Of a stretch of DNA of 64,000 nucleotides, positions 23,541 through 32,568 are shown piece after piece. The notes beneath the pieces were generated by a model. It was given only the letters and a program-made list of their open reading frames with translations, was not told the origin of the DNA and did not search any database. The stretch's first letter is position 1, and each line of letters opens with the position of its first letter. The stretch is taken from positions 124,001 to 188,000 of the forward strand of contig NZ_JAWHTC010000005.1 in the NCBI RefSeq assembly GCF_032586155.1. Reading direction: 5' to 3'. Origin of the DNA: JAWHTC01 sp032586155 (GTDB taxonomy: Bacteria > Pseudomonadota > Alphaproteobacteria > Rhodobacterales > Rhodobacteraceae). The position numbers and the translations under genes are program-made.

Positions 23541-24175
23541 ATGAGGAAGACGCGATGAGCGCACTGGCCGAACAAACCACAGCACCGCAGGTGAGCGAGG
23601 AAGACCGCCTGCGCGCCGATCTCTACAATTATCTCGGTGTTATGCTGGCCGGACCGCCGGGCGAAATGCTGCTCAGCCAAACGGCGGGTCTCAGCGGCGA
23701 TGACGGCCCGTTGGGGCAGGGGATTACCGCATTGGCCAAGGTCGCCGCGCTGACCAAATCTGAAGCCGCGGAACGCGAGTTCAACAAGCTATTCATCGGC
23801 CTTGGCCGGGGCGAATTGCTTCCCTACGCTAGCTACTACCTGACCGGGTTTCTGAACGAAAAACCACTGGCGACCTTGCGCCGGGACATGGCCGCGCGCG
23901 GGCTGACCCGGGCCGAGAATGTTTATGAACCGGAAGACAACATCGCCTCGCTGATGGAGATGATGGGTGCTCTGATCGTCGGTCGGTTCGGTGATCCGGC
24001 AACGCTTGAAGATCAGAAGACCTTTTTCAACCGTCACATCGCCCCCTGGGCACGGCATTTCTACACCGACCTCGAAGGCGCCAAGAACTCGGTTCTTTAC
24101 GCGGCCCTTGGCCAGGTAGGCCGGGTGTTCATGGAGATTGAATCCGAGGCGTTCCGCATGAGCGGAGACGGATAA
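23537..24175 (+). CDS. TorD/DmsD-type chaperone for FdhA
   Basis: All-helical redox-enzyme maturation chaperone, 212 residues. Family features are LRADLYNYLGVMLAGPP near the start, EFNKLFIGLGRGELLPYASYYLTGF and the EPEDNIASLMEMMGALI motif. It probably binds the Tat signal of the nearby FdhA (or the small Tat protein) until the cofactor is inserted. Although TorD-like, its position 107 bases upstream of the small Tat gene and in the DUF3305 operon argues for service to formate dehydrogenase rather than TorA. A second start (Met7, 23555) is possible. Confidence 0.85.
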   Translation: MNEEDAMSALAEQTTAPQVSEEDRLRADLYNYLGVMLAGPPGEMLLSQTAGLSGDDGPLGQGITALAKVAALTKSEAAEREFNKLFIGLGRGELLPYASYYLTGFLNEKPLATLRRDMAARGLTRAENVYEPEDNIASLMEMMGALIVGRFGDPATLEDQKTFFNRHIAPWARHFYTDLEGAKNSVLYAALGQVGRVFMEIESEAFRMSGDG

Positions 24176-24281
24176 ACTGAATACCGCTGCGGGCCCTCGG
24201 GTGCGCGGTGGATGCAGGCGGAGCGATCCGCAACTCACCGGCGGGAAACCGCCAAAACCTGAAGGAGAGGAGGACTCTCAC

Positions 24282-24473
24282 ATGGCAAAGAAGACCGAAG
24301 AGGCCACAAGCCGACGCGATTTTTTGAAACTGGCCGCGAAAACCGCCCCTGCTGCTGCAGTGGCTGTTGCGACCACCGGGGGGGCGGTTGAAGCCGCAGA
24401 ACCCGACCTGACATCGGAAAAGATGCAGGACACCGCGCACACCCGTGCGTATTTCGACAGCGCCCGTTTCTAA
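24282..24473 (+). CDS. Small Tat-signal protein of the fdh operon
   Basis: A 63-residue protein beginning with a strong Shine-Dalgarno (GAAGGAGAGG). It is mostly a Tat signal (SRRDFLKLAAKTAPAAAVAVATTGG) followed by about 25 residues ending HTRAYFDSARF. Such mini-proteins directly precede fdhA in many proteobacterial formate dehydrogenase operons. It may be a small accessory subunit exported with FdhA; no cofactor site is visible. The gap to fdhA is 102 bases. Confidence 0.82.
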   Translation: MAKKTEEATSRRDFLKLAAKTAPAAAVAVATTGGAVEAAEPDLTSEKMQDTAHTRAYFDSARF

Positions 24474-24575
24474 AGGCGCTGTTGTCACCCGAGGGCGACC
24501 GGTTGCGATTGGCCCAACTGCCCGAGGATTTCGTCAACTCCGCGCAGCAAAGACTGCGCAAAGGGAGGAATTGCA

Positions 24576-27470
24576 ATGCTTAGGAAAAAGACCAACGGGG
24601 TAGCGAGACGCCCCCAGCGGACAAGTATCCTGTCTGACGCCGCTTCGACGAGCGTCGACCGCCGCGCGTTTTTGCGTGGCAGCGGTCTGGCCATTGGTGG
24701 CCTTGCCGCAATCAGCGCCACCGGTGGAACGGTCGGGCGCGCCAATGCCGCAACGGCGGCCGCTGGTGCCGTGGAGACAGTGAAAACTATCTGCACCCAC
24801 TGCTCGGTCGGCTGTACGGTCGTGGCCGAAGTTCAAAACGGTGTCTGGGTCGGGCAGGAACCCGGCTGGGACAGCCCGTTCAACCTTGGGGCCCATTGCG
24901 CCAAGGGCGCATCGGTCCGTGAACACGCCCACGGCGAACGCCGCCTGAAATATCCGATGAAGAAAGAGGGTGGCGAGTGGAAGCGCATCAGCTGGGAACA
25001 GGCGATCAACGAGATCGGCGACGGCATGATGAAGATTCGCGACGAAAGCGGACCTGACAGCGTCTACTGGCTGGGATCGGCCAAACATTCGAATGAACAG
25101 GCCTACCTGTTCCGCAAGTTCGCTGCCTACTGGGGCACGAACAACGTGGATCACCAGGCGCGTATCTGTCACTCGACCACGGTTGCGGGCGTTGCGAACA
25201 CATGGGGCTACGGCGCCATGACAAACAGCTACAACGACATCCACAATTCCAAGGCCATTTTCATCATCGGCGGAAACCCGGCCGAGGCGCACCCCGTCTC
25301 GCTGTTGCACGTTCTGAAAGCGAAAGAGCAGAACAATGCACCGCTGATCGTCTGTGACCCGCGCTTTACCCGCACGGCGGCCCACGCGGACGAATACGTC
25401 CGCTTCCGGCCCGGCACCGACGTGGCGCTGGTCTGGGGTCTTCTGTGGCACATCTTTGAAAACGGCTGGGAAGACAAAGAGTTCATCCGCACCCGTGTTT
25501 GGGGGATGGACCAGATTCGCGACGAAGTGCGCAAATGGAACCCTGAAGAGGTCGAGCGTGTGACCGGTACGCCGGGCAGCCAGCTGCGCCGCGTGGCGCG
25601 CACCATGGCCAACAACCGCCCCGGCACCGTGATCTGGTGCATGGGTGGCACACAGCACACCAACGGCAACAACAACACCCGTGCCTACTGCATCCTGCAG
25701 CTGGCCCTTGGCAACATGGGCACCTCGGGTGGCGGCACCAATATCTTCCGCGGCCATGACAACGTGCAAGGTGCAACGGACCTCGGTGTTCTGAGCCACA
25801 CCCTGCCGGGTTACTACGGTTTGTCGAAAGGCGCTTGGGCCCATTGGGCACGTGTCTGGGGTGAAGATGGCGATTGGCTAAACGGTCAGTTTGACATGCT
25901 CAAAGGCGCGGATGGCAAGGAAAAGAGCCTTCAGAACCTGAAGGGTATTCCGGTGTCGCGCTGGATCGACGGCGTTCTTGAAGACAAGGACAACATTGAT
26001 CAGCCCAACAACGTGCGGGCCATGGTGCTTTGGGGTCACGCCCCGAACAGCCAAACCCGTGGCGCGGAAATGAAAACGGCGATGGAAAAGCTGGACATGC
26101 TGGTCGTGGTTGACCCGTATCCGACCGTTTCCGCCGTTCTGCATGACCGCACCGATGGGGTGTACCTGTTGCCAGCGGCGACGCAGTTCGAAACCAGTGG
26201 CTCTGTCACGGCCTCGAACCGCAGCTTCCAGTGGCGCGAACCGGTGGTTGACCCGTTGTTCGAGTGTAAACCGGACCATGAAATCATGGGGATGTTCGCC
26301 AACAAGTTCGGCTGGGGTGATCGTTTCTTCCGCAATATCGAGATGGAAGACGAAAACACGCCCAACCCCGAAAGCGTGCTGCGCGAAATCAACAGCGGCA
26401 TGTGGACCATCGGCTATACTGGGCAGGATCCTGACCGGATCAAGCTGCACATGGCCAATCAGCATACCTTTGATCGCACAACGCTTCAGGCGGTGGGCGG
26501 TCCGGCGGATGGTGACTACTACGGTCTGCCGTGGCCATGCTGGGGCACTGCCGAGATGGGTCACCCGGGCACGCCGAACCTCTATGACATGTCCAAACCT
26601 GTCTCTGAGGGGGGCCTGACCTTCCGCGCCCGTTTTGGTGTGGAACGTGATGGCGACAACCTGTTGGCCGAAGGCGTCTACTCGAAGAATTCCGATATCC
26701 AGGACGGTTATCCGGAATTCACCATGCAGATGCTGATGGACCTTGGTTGGGACAGCGAGCTGACCGATGAGGAGCGTGCTGCAATCGACGCGGTGGCCGG
26801 GCCCAAGACCAACTGGAAAACCGACCTTTCGGGCGGGATCCAGCGGGTGGCGATCGACCATGAATGCGCGCCCTTCGGCAATGCCAAGGCTCGCGCGGTC
26901 GTCTGGACCTTCCCGGATCCGATCCCATTGCACCGCGAACCGCTCTATACGCCGCGGCGCGATCTGGTAGCGGATTATCCGACATACGAAGACCGGCAGC
27001 ATTACCGCCTGCCGACCATGTATGCGTCGATCCAGAAGAACGATTTCTCGAAAGAGTATCCGATCATCCTCACCTCCGGCCGTCTGGTCGAATACGAGGG
27101 CGGCGGCGACGAGACCCGTTCGAACCCGTGGCTGGCCGAGCTTCAGCAGGACATGTTCGTCGAAATCAACCCGCGTGACGCCAACAACCTTGGTGTGCGG
27201 GACGGCGCGCAGGTCTGGGTCGAAGGTGCCGAAGGTGCCAAGGTCAAGGTCATGGCGATGGTCACCGAGAGGGTGGGCGAAGGCGTTGCCTTTATGCCGT
27301 TCCACTTCGGCGGTCATTTCCAGGGTGCCGACCTCAGGGACAAGTATCCCGACGGGGCGGATCCTTACGTGCTTGGCGAAAGCGCCAACACGGCCATGAC
27401 CTACGGTTATGACTCGGTCACTCAAATGCAGGAGAGTAAGGTCTCTCTCTGCAAAATCAGTGCAGCATAA
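24576..27470 (+). CDS. fdhA: Formate dehydrogenase catalytic subunit (Mo/W, Cys type)
   Basis: Oxidises formate to CO2 in the periplasm using bis-MGD Mo or W and one [4Fe-4S]; 964 residues. Tat signal VDRRAFLRGSG near residue 30. The Fe-S motif is CTHCSVGC (from Cys73) completed by a later Cys in LGAHCAKGAS. The metal ligand is Cys198 in ARICHSTTVAG, followed by the essential His199; it is Cys, not Sec. VIWCMGGTQHTNGNNN and FRGHDNVQGATDLG follow, and the C-terminal domain closes the pterins (LTSGRLVEYEGGGDETRSNPWL). FdhB and FdhC follow at once. The neighbouring tungstate importer makes W a good candidate metal. Confidence 0.95.
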   Translation: MLRKKTNGVARRPQRTSILSDAASTSVDRRAFLRGSGLAIGGLAAISATGGTVGRANAATAAAGAVETVKTICTHCSVGCTVVAEVQNGVWVGQEPGWDSPFNLGAHCAKGASVREHAHGERRLKYPMKKEGGEWKRISWEQAINEIGDGMMKIRDESGPDSVYWLGSAKHSNEQAYLFRKFAAYWGTNNVDHQARICHSTTVAGVANTWGYGAMTNSYNDIHNSKAIFIIGGNPAEAHPVSLLHVLKAKEQNNAPLIVCDPRFTRTAAHADEYVRFRPGTDVALVWGLLWHIFENGWEDKEFIRTRVWGMDQIRDEVRKWNPEEVERVTGTPGSQLRRVARTMANNRPGTVIWCMGGTQHTNGNNNTRAYCILQLALGNMGTSGGGTNIFRGHDNVQGATDLGVLSHTLPGYYGLSKGAWAHWARVWGEDGDWLNGQFDMLKGADGKEKSLQNLKGIPVSRWIDGVLEDKDNIDQPNNVRAMVLWGHAPNSQTRGAEMKTAMEKLDMLVVVDPYPTVSAVLHDRTDGVYLLPAATQFETSGSVTASNRSFQWREPVVDPLFECKPDHEIMGMFANKFGWGDRFFRNIEMEDENTPNPESVLREINSGMWTIGYTGQDPDRIKLHMANQHTFDRTTLQAVGGPADGDYYGLPWPCWGTAEMGHPGTPNLYDMSKPVSEGGLTFRARFGVERDGDNLLAEGVYSKNSDIQDGYPEFTMQMLMDLGWDSELTDEERAAIDAVAGPKTNWKTDLSGGIQRVAIDHECAPFGNAKARAVVWTFPDPIPLHREPLYTPRRDLVADYPTYEDRQHYRLPTMYASIQKNDFSKEYPIILTSGRLVEYEGGGDETRSNPWLAELQQDMFVEINPRDANNLGVRDGAQVWVEGAEGAKVKVMAMVTERVGEGVAFMPFHFGGHFQGADLRDKYPDGADPYVLGESANTAMTYGYDSVTQMQESKVSLCKISAA

Positions 27471-27482
27471 GGAGAAAAGAGT

Positions 27483-28076
27483 ATGGCTAGAGCAAAGTTT
27501 CTCTGCGACGCCGAGCGCTGCATTGAATGCAACGCCTGCGTCACGGCCTGCAAAAACGAGCATGAAGTGCCTTGGGGGATCAACCGCCGCCGCGTGGTGA
27601 CGATCCAGGACGGCAAACCGGGCGAACGCTCGATTTCCGTGGCCTGCATGCATTGTTCGGATGCGCCCTGCATGGCGGTGTGCCCGGTCGACTGCTTCTA
27701 TCAGAACGAAGAAGGGGTCGTGTTGCACTCCAAGGACCTGTGCATCGGCTGCGGTTATTGCTTCTACGCGTGTCCGTTCGGCGCGCCGCAATATCCGCAG
27801 GCGGGCAATTTCGGCAGCCGTGGCAAGATGGACAAGTGCACCTTCTGCGCCGGTGGCCCGGAAGAGACCCACTCGACCGCCGAGTTCGCCAAGTATGGCC
27901 GCAACCGGATCGCTGAAGGCAAACTGCCGATCTGCGCCGAGATGTGCTCGACCAAGGCCCTGCTGGCTGGTGATGGCGACGTTGTGTCGGCCATTTACCG
28001 CGAGCGTGTGGTCGCCCGCGGCTTCGGCTCGGGCGCCTGGGGCTGGGGCACGGCCTATGATCAGAAAGACGGCTAA
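27483..28076 (+). CDS. fdhB: Formate dehydrogenase Fe-S (beta) subunit
   Basis: Ferredoxin-type electron-transfer subunit, 197 residues, placed 12 bases after fdhA with an AAGGAG site. Four [4Fe-4S] motifs appear: CIECNACVTACKNEH, CMHCSDAPCMAVCPVDC, CIGCGYCFYACPFG and CTFC...CAEMC. It lacks a signal peptide and a C-terminal membrane anchor, so it should be co-exported with Tat-bearing FdhA and pass electrons to FdhC. This is the shorter FDH3-type beta subunit, unlike E. coli FdnH with its anchor. Confidence 0.94.
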   Translation: MARAKFLCDAERCIECNACVTACKNEHEVPWGINRRRVVTIQDGKPGERSISVACMHCSDAPCMAVCPVDCFYQNEEGVVLHSKDLCIGCGYCFYACPFGAPQYPQAGNFGSRGKMDKCTFCAGGPEETHSTAEFAKYGRNRIAEGKLPICAEMCSTKALLAGDGDVVSAIYRERVVARGFGSGAWGWGTAYDQKDG

Positions 28077-28103
28077 TCACCGTCCTATGATTTGAAAACA
28101 AGG

Positions 28104-28124
28104 CAGGCCGCGTTTTGCGGCCTG
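28104..28124 (+). other. Stable hairpin between fdhB and fdhC
   Basis: Perfect 8-bp stem CAGGCCGC/GCGGCCTG with loop GTTTT, 28 bases after the fdhB stop. There is no U-run after it, so it is more likely an mRNA stability or processing element that lowers fdhC relative to fdhAB than a full terminator. Confidence 0.5.
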
Positions 28125-28155
28125 TCACCCTACACCAAAAAAGTCAGGGACAGTC

Positions 28156-29307
28156 ATGACCATGACCTCCTCGCAGCCGTTTTTCATCCGGTTGCTGGCG
28201 GTGCTCAGCATGTTGCTCGGCCTCGCGCTTGGCACTACGATGGCCGACGCGCAAAGCAGCGTGCGCCCGCCGGACAACGCCGTGAACCAGGGCCTGACCG
28301 CGCCCTTGGGCAGCCAGTCGGATGCCGATATCTGGCGGCAATTGAAACAGGGCGGCATCGGTACCCCGTCTGCGTCAGGCGACATACCGCTGCCGATGGC
28401 CCCGGGACGCCCGGATAACGTGGCCGAAACCTTCTGGAAAGAAATCACCGCCCCGGCACGTGATGCCAGCGCAACCTCCGGAACGCCCCGCGTCATGCAG
28501 GTGTTGGGCGAGGAGTGGCGGTTGCTGCGTCGCGATTATATCCTGCCCTATGCGGGCTGGGTCCTGGTCGCGGTACTGGCGCTCATTGCGCTCTTTGGCA
28601 TCGTCCGCGGCCGGATCAAGATCCGCGATGGGCGCTCGGGCAAGTACATTTTCCGCTTTTCCATGGCGCATCGCATCGCCCATTGGTTCCTGGCGGCGAG
28701 CTTCATTCTGATGGCGATATCCGGTTTGGTAATCCTGCTGGGACGTCCGGTATTAGTGCCTCTCATCGGTAAGGACGCCAATGCGGTTCTTACCAGCGCG
28801 ATGTTGCAGGGGCACAACCTGTTCGGTCCGGTGTTCATCCTGTCGCTGCTGATCGTGATCTTCAAATTTATGAAGGGCAATTTTTTCCAATGGGCAGACG
28901 CCAAGTGGATCGCAAAAGGCGGGGGTCTTCTATGGGGTCACGCCTCGTCACACCACTACAATTTCGGGGAAAAGACCTGGTACTGGGTGGTGGTGATCGT
29001 TGGTTTGATCATGTCGGCCACCGGCATGCTGCTACTGTTTCCGTGGATCACTGACGTGCTGGCCTGGCATCAATTGTCGACCGTTCTGCACGCAGGCGGT
29101 GCGATCCTGATGATCGCGTTCGCGCTGGGTCACGCCTATGTCGGCTCAATCGGTATGGAAGGCTCACTGGATTCGATGCTGCGCGGCGAGGTCGACGAAA
29201 ACTGGGCCAAGGAGCACCATGATCTGTGGTATGAAGAGGTTACCGGCAAAAAGGTGACGCATGAAGACGAGCCCGAAGCGGCCGAAACGGCGGAGGGCTC
29301 GGCATGA
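28156..29307 (+). CDS. fdhC: Formate dehydrogenase cytochrome b (gamma) subunit
   Basis: Membrane cytochrome b556 that carries electrons from FdhB to the quinone pool, 383 residues. A signal peptide (LLAVLSMLLGLALG, cut after ADAQ) and a periplasmic linker of about 110 residues precede the cytochrome core. The core has the TM bundle and haem His residues (FSMAHRIAHWFLAASF, LQGHNLFGPVF, LHAGGAILMIAFALGHAYVG). The acidic C-terminus (HEDEPEAAETAEGS) is cytoplasmic. FDH3-type gamma subunits have this long N-terminal extension. It overlaps the NarI-like gene by four bases. Confidence 0.93.
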   Translation: MTMTSSQPFFIRLLAVLSMLLGLALGTTMADAQSSVRPPDNAVNQGLTAPLGSQSDADIWRQLKQGGIGTPSASGDIPLPMAPGRPDNVAETFWKEITAPARDASATSGTPRVMQVLGEEWRLLRRDYILPYAGWVLVAVLALIALFGIVRGRIKIRDGRSGKYIFRFSMAHRIAHWFLAASFILMAISGLVILLGRPVLVPLIGKDANAVLTSAMLQGHNLFGPVFILSLLIVIFKFMKGNFFQWADAKWIAKGGGLLWGHASSHHYNFGEKTWYWVVVIVGLIMSATGMLLLFPWITDVLAWHQLSTVLHAGGAILMIAFALGHAYVGSIGMEGSLDSMLRGEVDENWAKEHHDLWYEEVTGKKVTHEDEPEAAETAEGSA

Positions 29308-29945
29308 CGTTCCTGGAATTCACTGAAGGGCCGATGTTCTACCTCGCGGTCGCGATTTTCGTCGCCGCAGCTCTGGTGCGGGTGATCGGCATCCTGCGCA
29401 TCGGCAAGAAGCCCGACCTGGCCCCGGCGCGTGGGTCTGCCGCGATGGGTTTCATCAAGGGTAACCTGCGCCACTTTCTGCCACGCGCCGGGTTTGCGCA
29501 ACGCACTTGGATGCATGTGCTGGGTGGCTGGGGTTTTCACCTTGGCCTGTTCGCGCTGTTCTTCTTTGCGGCACCCCATATTCTGTTCATCGAGAAATTC
29601 ACCGGGCTCAGCTGGCCTGCCCTGCCGCGCTGGGGCTTCATCATCGCCGCTGAAATCGCCTTTGCCGGGCTGATCGTTTTGTGGGTGCGCCGGTTCTCTG
29701 ACCCGGTGATGCGGCTGATCTCCGACTGGGACGACCATATCGGAAGCTGGCTGACCTTCATTGCCATGCTGACAGGTTGTCTCGCGCTGCAAGAGGCGCA
29801 CGATGGACTGCGGGCGATCCACATGTTCAGCGTCAATATCTGGCTGATCTACTTCCCGTTCAGCCGCCTGATGCATGCTTTCACATTTGTCCTGTCGCGC
29901 GGGGCAACCGGTGCGAATTATGGCCGCAAGGGGATGAACCCATGA
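29304..29945 (+). CDS. NarI/DsrM-like membrane cytochrome b
   Basis: A 213-residue membrane protein resembling the respiratory nitrate reductase gamma subunit and the HdrE/DsrM b-type cytochromes. About five hydrophobic helices carry candidate haem His residues in WMHVLGGWGFHLGLF, the DDHIGSW loop and GLRAIHMFS, and end in RLMHAFTFVLSR. It overlaps fdhC and the next Fe-S gene by four bases on each side, so these three products are made in step. With the following HdrD/GlpC-like protein it forms a two-gene quinone-linked redox pair often called NarI-HdrD-like. Electron direction is unknown. Confidence 0.82.
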   Translation: MTFLEFTEGPMFYLAVAIFVAAALVRVIGILRIGKKPDLAPARGSAAMGFIKGNLRHFLPRAGFAQRTWMHVLGGWGFHLGLFALFFFAAPHILFIEKFTGLSWPALPRWGFIIAAEIAFAGLIVLWVRRFSDPVMRLISDWDDHIGSWLTFIAMLTGCLALQEAHDGLRAIHMFSVNIWLIYFPFSRLMHAFTFVLSRGATGANYGRKGMNP

Positions 29946-31234
29946 GCGAGACTTCCAATACCGCCCAAATCGCCGTCGACACTCTGGTGAACCAGATCGA
30001 CAGTGACATCGCCTCCTATCTCGAGGCCTGCGTGCATTGTGGCGAATGCGCCGAGGCGTGTCATTTCTACGAGACCACCAAGGACCCCAAATACACGCCA
30101 ACTTACAAGCTGATGCCGCTGGTCAAAGTGTACAAGCAGCACAAGTCTCCGCTGCGCTGGGTCACGCAGATATTCGGTGGGCCGGAACCAATCACCGAGG
30201 AGGAACTGCGTGACTGGGAAGAGCTGGTTTATGACAGCTGCAATATGTGCGGCCGCTGTACGCTTGTCTGCCCGATGGGGATTGATATCGCAGGCACCAT
30301 TCGCAAGATGCGCGAGGGTTATGCAGCGGCTGAGATTTATCCTGACGGTCTAAAGCAGGCGCGCAAGAATGTTGAGCGCACCAGCAGCCCAATGGGCGTG
30401 ACCGAAAAAGCGCTTCTGGTACAGGTCGGCAAACAAGAGAAAGAGACCGGTTTGAAGATCCCGGTCGACGTGGAAGGCGCCGATTACCTCGCGCTGCTGT
30501 CGTCGCATGAAATCATGGCCAGCCCGGAGATCATGGGCGCCTATGCCAAGATTTTTGAACGCGCTGGGGTCAGCTGGACCCTGTCGACCAAGGCCTATGA
30601 GGCTACAAATGTCGGAGTTCAGATCGGCTCAGGTCCGCTGGCAAAACAGTTGGTGCAGCGCGTGGTTGACGAGGCTGAGCGGCTGGGAGTGAAATATGTC
30701 ATCAGTCCCGAATGCGGCCACGCCTATGGCGCAATCCGCTGGGCCGGTCCGAACATGATCGGCCGCACCTTCGATTTCGAGGTGATGCATATTCTGGAAG
30801 TGCTTGACCAGCTGCGCGCCGAAGGGCGTATCCCCAAGGGCGAACGCGACAGCCGCAAAATGACCATGCATGACCCGTGTCAGATCGTTCGCCGTGGCGG
30901 GTTGCTGAATGAGCCGCGCCGGTTGCTGGACGAGTCCTGCTCGAATTTCACCGAAATGAAGGATCACGGGATCACCAATTATTGCTGTGGCGGCGGCGGC
31001 GGCGTCTCGGCCAACCCGCGTGCAGAAGAGCTGATGGTGGGCGCGTTCGGCAACAAGATGAAGCAAATCGAAGAGCTGGGCGAGATCGAAGCGGTCGTGG
31101 TGCCATGTGCCAATTGCCGCGGTGTGTTCGAGGATGGGTTGTTCGAGTTGGACCGCGAAGACGAGTTCGAAGTAATCGGGCTTGCACAGCTTGTCGCGGA
31201 TACGCTGGCGGATGATCCAAAACCCGCTGAATAA
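29942..31234 (+). CDS. HdrD/GlpC-like Fe-S oxidoreductase (CCG domain)
   Basis: A 430-residue cytoplasmic-side redox protein. Two ferredoxin motifs at the N-terminus (CVHCGECAEACHFYE and CNMCGRCTLVCPMGID) are followed by the CCG cysteine-rich domains: SPECGHAYGAIRW, HDPCQIVRRGG, YCCGGGGG and VPCANCRG. This is the pattern of HdrD, GlpC and DsrK. It likely exchanges electrons with the NarI-like partner (ATGA overlap). The cytoplasmic electron donor or acceptor, a thiol/disulfide or other carrier, is not known. The upstream frame extension to 29777 overlaps the previous gene and was dropped. Confidence 0.87.
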   Translation: MSETSNTAQIAVDTLVNQIDSDIASYLEACVHCGECAEACHFYETTKDPKYTPTYKLMPLVKVYKQHKSPLRWVTQIFGGPEPITEEELRDWEELVYDSCNMCGRCTLVCPMGIDIAGTIRKMREGYAAAEIYPDGLKQARKNVERTSSPMGVTEKALLVQVGKQEKETGLKIPVDVEGADYLALLSSHEIMASPEIMGAYAKIFERAGVSWTLSTKAYEATNVGVQIGSGPLAKQLVQRVVDEAERLGVKYVISPECGHAYGAIRWAGPNMIGRTFDFEVMHILEVLDQLRAEGRIPKGERDSRKMTMHDPCQIVRRGGLLNEPRRLLDESCSNFTEMKDHGITNYCCGGGGGVSANPRAEELMVGAFGNKMKQIEELGEIEAVVVPCANCRGVFEDGLFELDREDEFEVIGLAQLVADTLADDPKPAE

Positions 31235-31238
31235 CGCG

Positions 31239-32564
31239 ATGCGCGCGGCGCTTGCGATCTTGTTCAGTCTCGGTGCCAGTGTAGCGCTGGCGCAGGACTT
31301 CACCACGCTCAAGGGGCATGGTGGGCCGATCATGGATATTGCGATATCGGACACAGGACAGATCGTGACCGCCAGTTTTGACAATTCGGTCGGGCTGTGG
31401 ACGGGGCGCGTACCGTACTGGATTGAAGGGCATGATGCGGCGGTCAATACTGTGTGGCTTAACGACGAGTTCGGCCTATCAGGGGGTGATGATTTTCGCG
31501 TGTTGCTTTGGCCGTTGTCGGGGCCTGAAACGGAACCGTTGGAACTGATCCGGCATCAAGGCAAGGTCACGGATGTTGCTTATCACGACAACGCGGGTCT
31601 TTTTGCGTCGGCCAGTTGGGATGGAACGGTTGCCGTGCGTCGAATAGAGCAGGTGTGGAAAGCAGACGAAGAGAGCCTTTCGACCGAGCGGGTGGTTCTG
31701 AAAGGCCACGCAGCGGGTGTGAACGCCGTTGTCTTTGACAACGCGGGCCGGCTTTACTCGGCCTCGGCGGACGGAACGATCCGCATGTGGGACGCCGTTT
31801 TGAGTGAGACTACAGCGCGTGTGATCGTTTCTCATGGTTTTGGTATCAACGAATTAGTCTTGAACGAAACGCGGGGCTGGCTTGCCTATGGAGCGGTGGA
31901 CGGGGTTACACGCATCATCGACATGAACACGGAAGAGGTTATTCGAGACTTCACCCTCGACCGCCGGCCGATCCTTGCCATGGCCTATCATTCCGAAACG
32001 TCGCAGTTGGCTGTCGGGGACGGGCAGGGCTATATCATGATCATCGATACGGATGCCTGGAAAATCACTCGTGATTTCCGCGCCACACGCCACGGCCCCG
32101 TCTGGGCACTGGCCTTTTCACCCGAAGGGGAAACGATTTACGCGGGTGGGCTTGATGATGTTGCGTATGGCTGGCCCGTCGCACTGATAGACAAACACGA
32201 ACCGGCCATGTCGGGTGAGCGCAGTTTCCTACGTTCGGCGGACACGATGCCAAACGGGGAACGGCAGTTCATGCGCAAATGCTCGATCTGTCATGCATTG
32301 GAGGCAGGGGCATCGCGCAAGGCGGGTCCGACGCTTCACGGGCTGTTCGGCAGGCGCGCGGGCACGGTGCCAGGATACCGCTATTCGCCGATCCTGGTTG
32401 GGTCTGATATCGTCTGGTCGGAAGGCACCATTGACGCGTTGTTCGATCTTGGGCCGGATCACTATATTCCGGGGTCAAAGATGCCGATGCAGAGAATTGC
32501 AGCACACAGCGACCGTGACGACCTGATTACATATCTCAAGTCGGCCACACGGGCAGGAGAGTGA
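31239..32564 (+). CDS. WD40 beta-propeller fused to cytochrome c
   Basis: A 441-residue periplasmic protein. Signal peptide MRAALAILFSLGASVALA. Residues about 22-320 form at least six WD-like repeats (LKGHGGPIMDIAISDTGQ, GHDAAVNTVW, LKGHAAGVNAVVF, SADGTIRMWD, GPVWALAFSPEG). A C-terminal class I cytochrome follows with CSICH (Cys348, Cys351, His352), GPTLHGLFGRRAGTVPGY and a Met ligand in PGSKMPM, similar to mitochondrial-type cytochrome c. An ATG at 31212 would add nine residues and overlap the previous gene; 31239 gives the cleaner signal peptide. The pairing suggests a cytochrome docked on a propeller scaffold serving the formate dehydrogenase/HdrD-like complex; partner unknown. Confidence 0.85.
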   Translation: MRAALAILFSLGASVALAQDFTTLKGHGGPIMDIAISDTGQIVTASFDNSVGLWTGRVPYWIEGHDAAVNTVWLNDEFGLSGGDDFRVLLWPLSGPETEPLELIRHQGKVTDVAYHDNAGLFASASWDGTVAVRRIEQVWKADEESLSTERVVLKGHAAGVNAVVFDNAGRLYSASADGTIRMWDAVLSETTARVIVSHGFGINELVLNETRGWLAYGAVDGVTRIIDMNTEEVIRDFTLDRRPILAMAYHSETSQLAVGDGQGYIMIIDTDAWKITRDFRATRHGPVWALAFSPEGETIYAGGLDDVAYGWPVALIDKHEPAMSGERSFLRSADTMPNGERQFMRKCSICHALEAGASRKAGPTLHGLFGRRAGTVPGYRYSPILVGSDIVWSEGTIDALFDLGPDHYIPGSKMPMQRIAAHSDRDDLITYLKSATRAGE

Positions 32565-32568
32565 GCCG

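Noticed and set aside
23537..24175. Assigning this chaperone as TorD of the TMAO system
   Set aside because: It lies in the DUF3305/DUF3306 operon next to fdhA, more than 10 kb from torA.
25878..27872. 664-codon open frame antisense to fdhA
   Set aside because: High G+C coding DNA leaves long open shadows on the other strand; this one has no family likeness, while fdhA is unmistakable.
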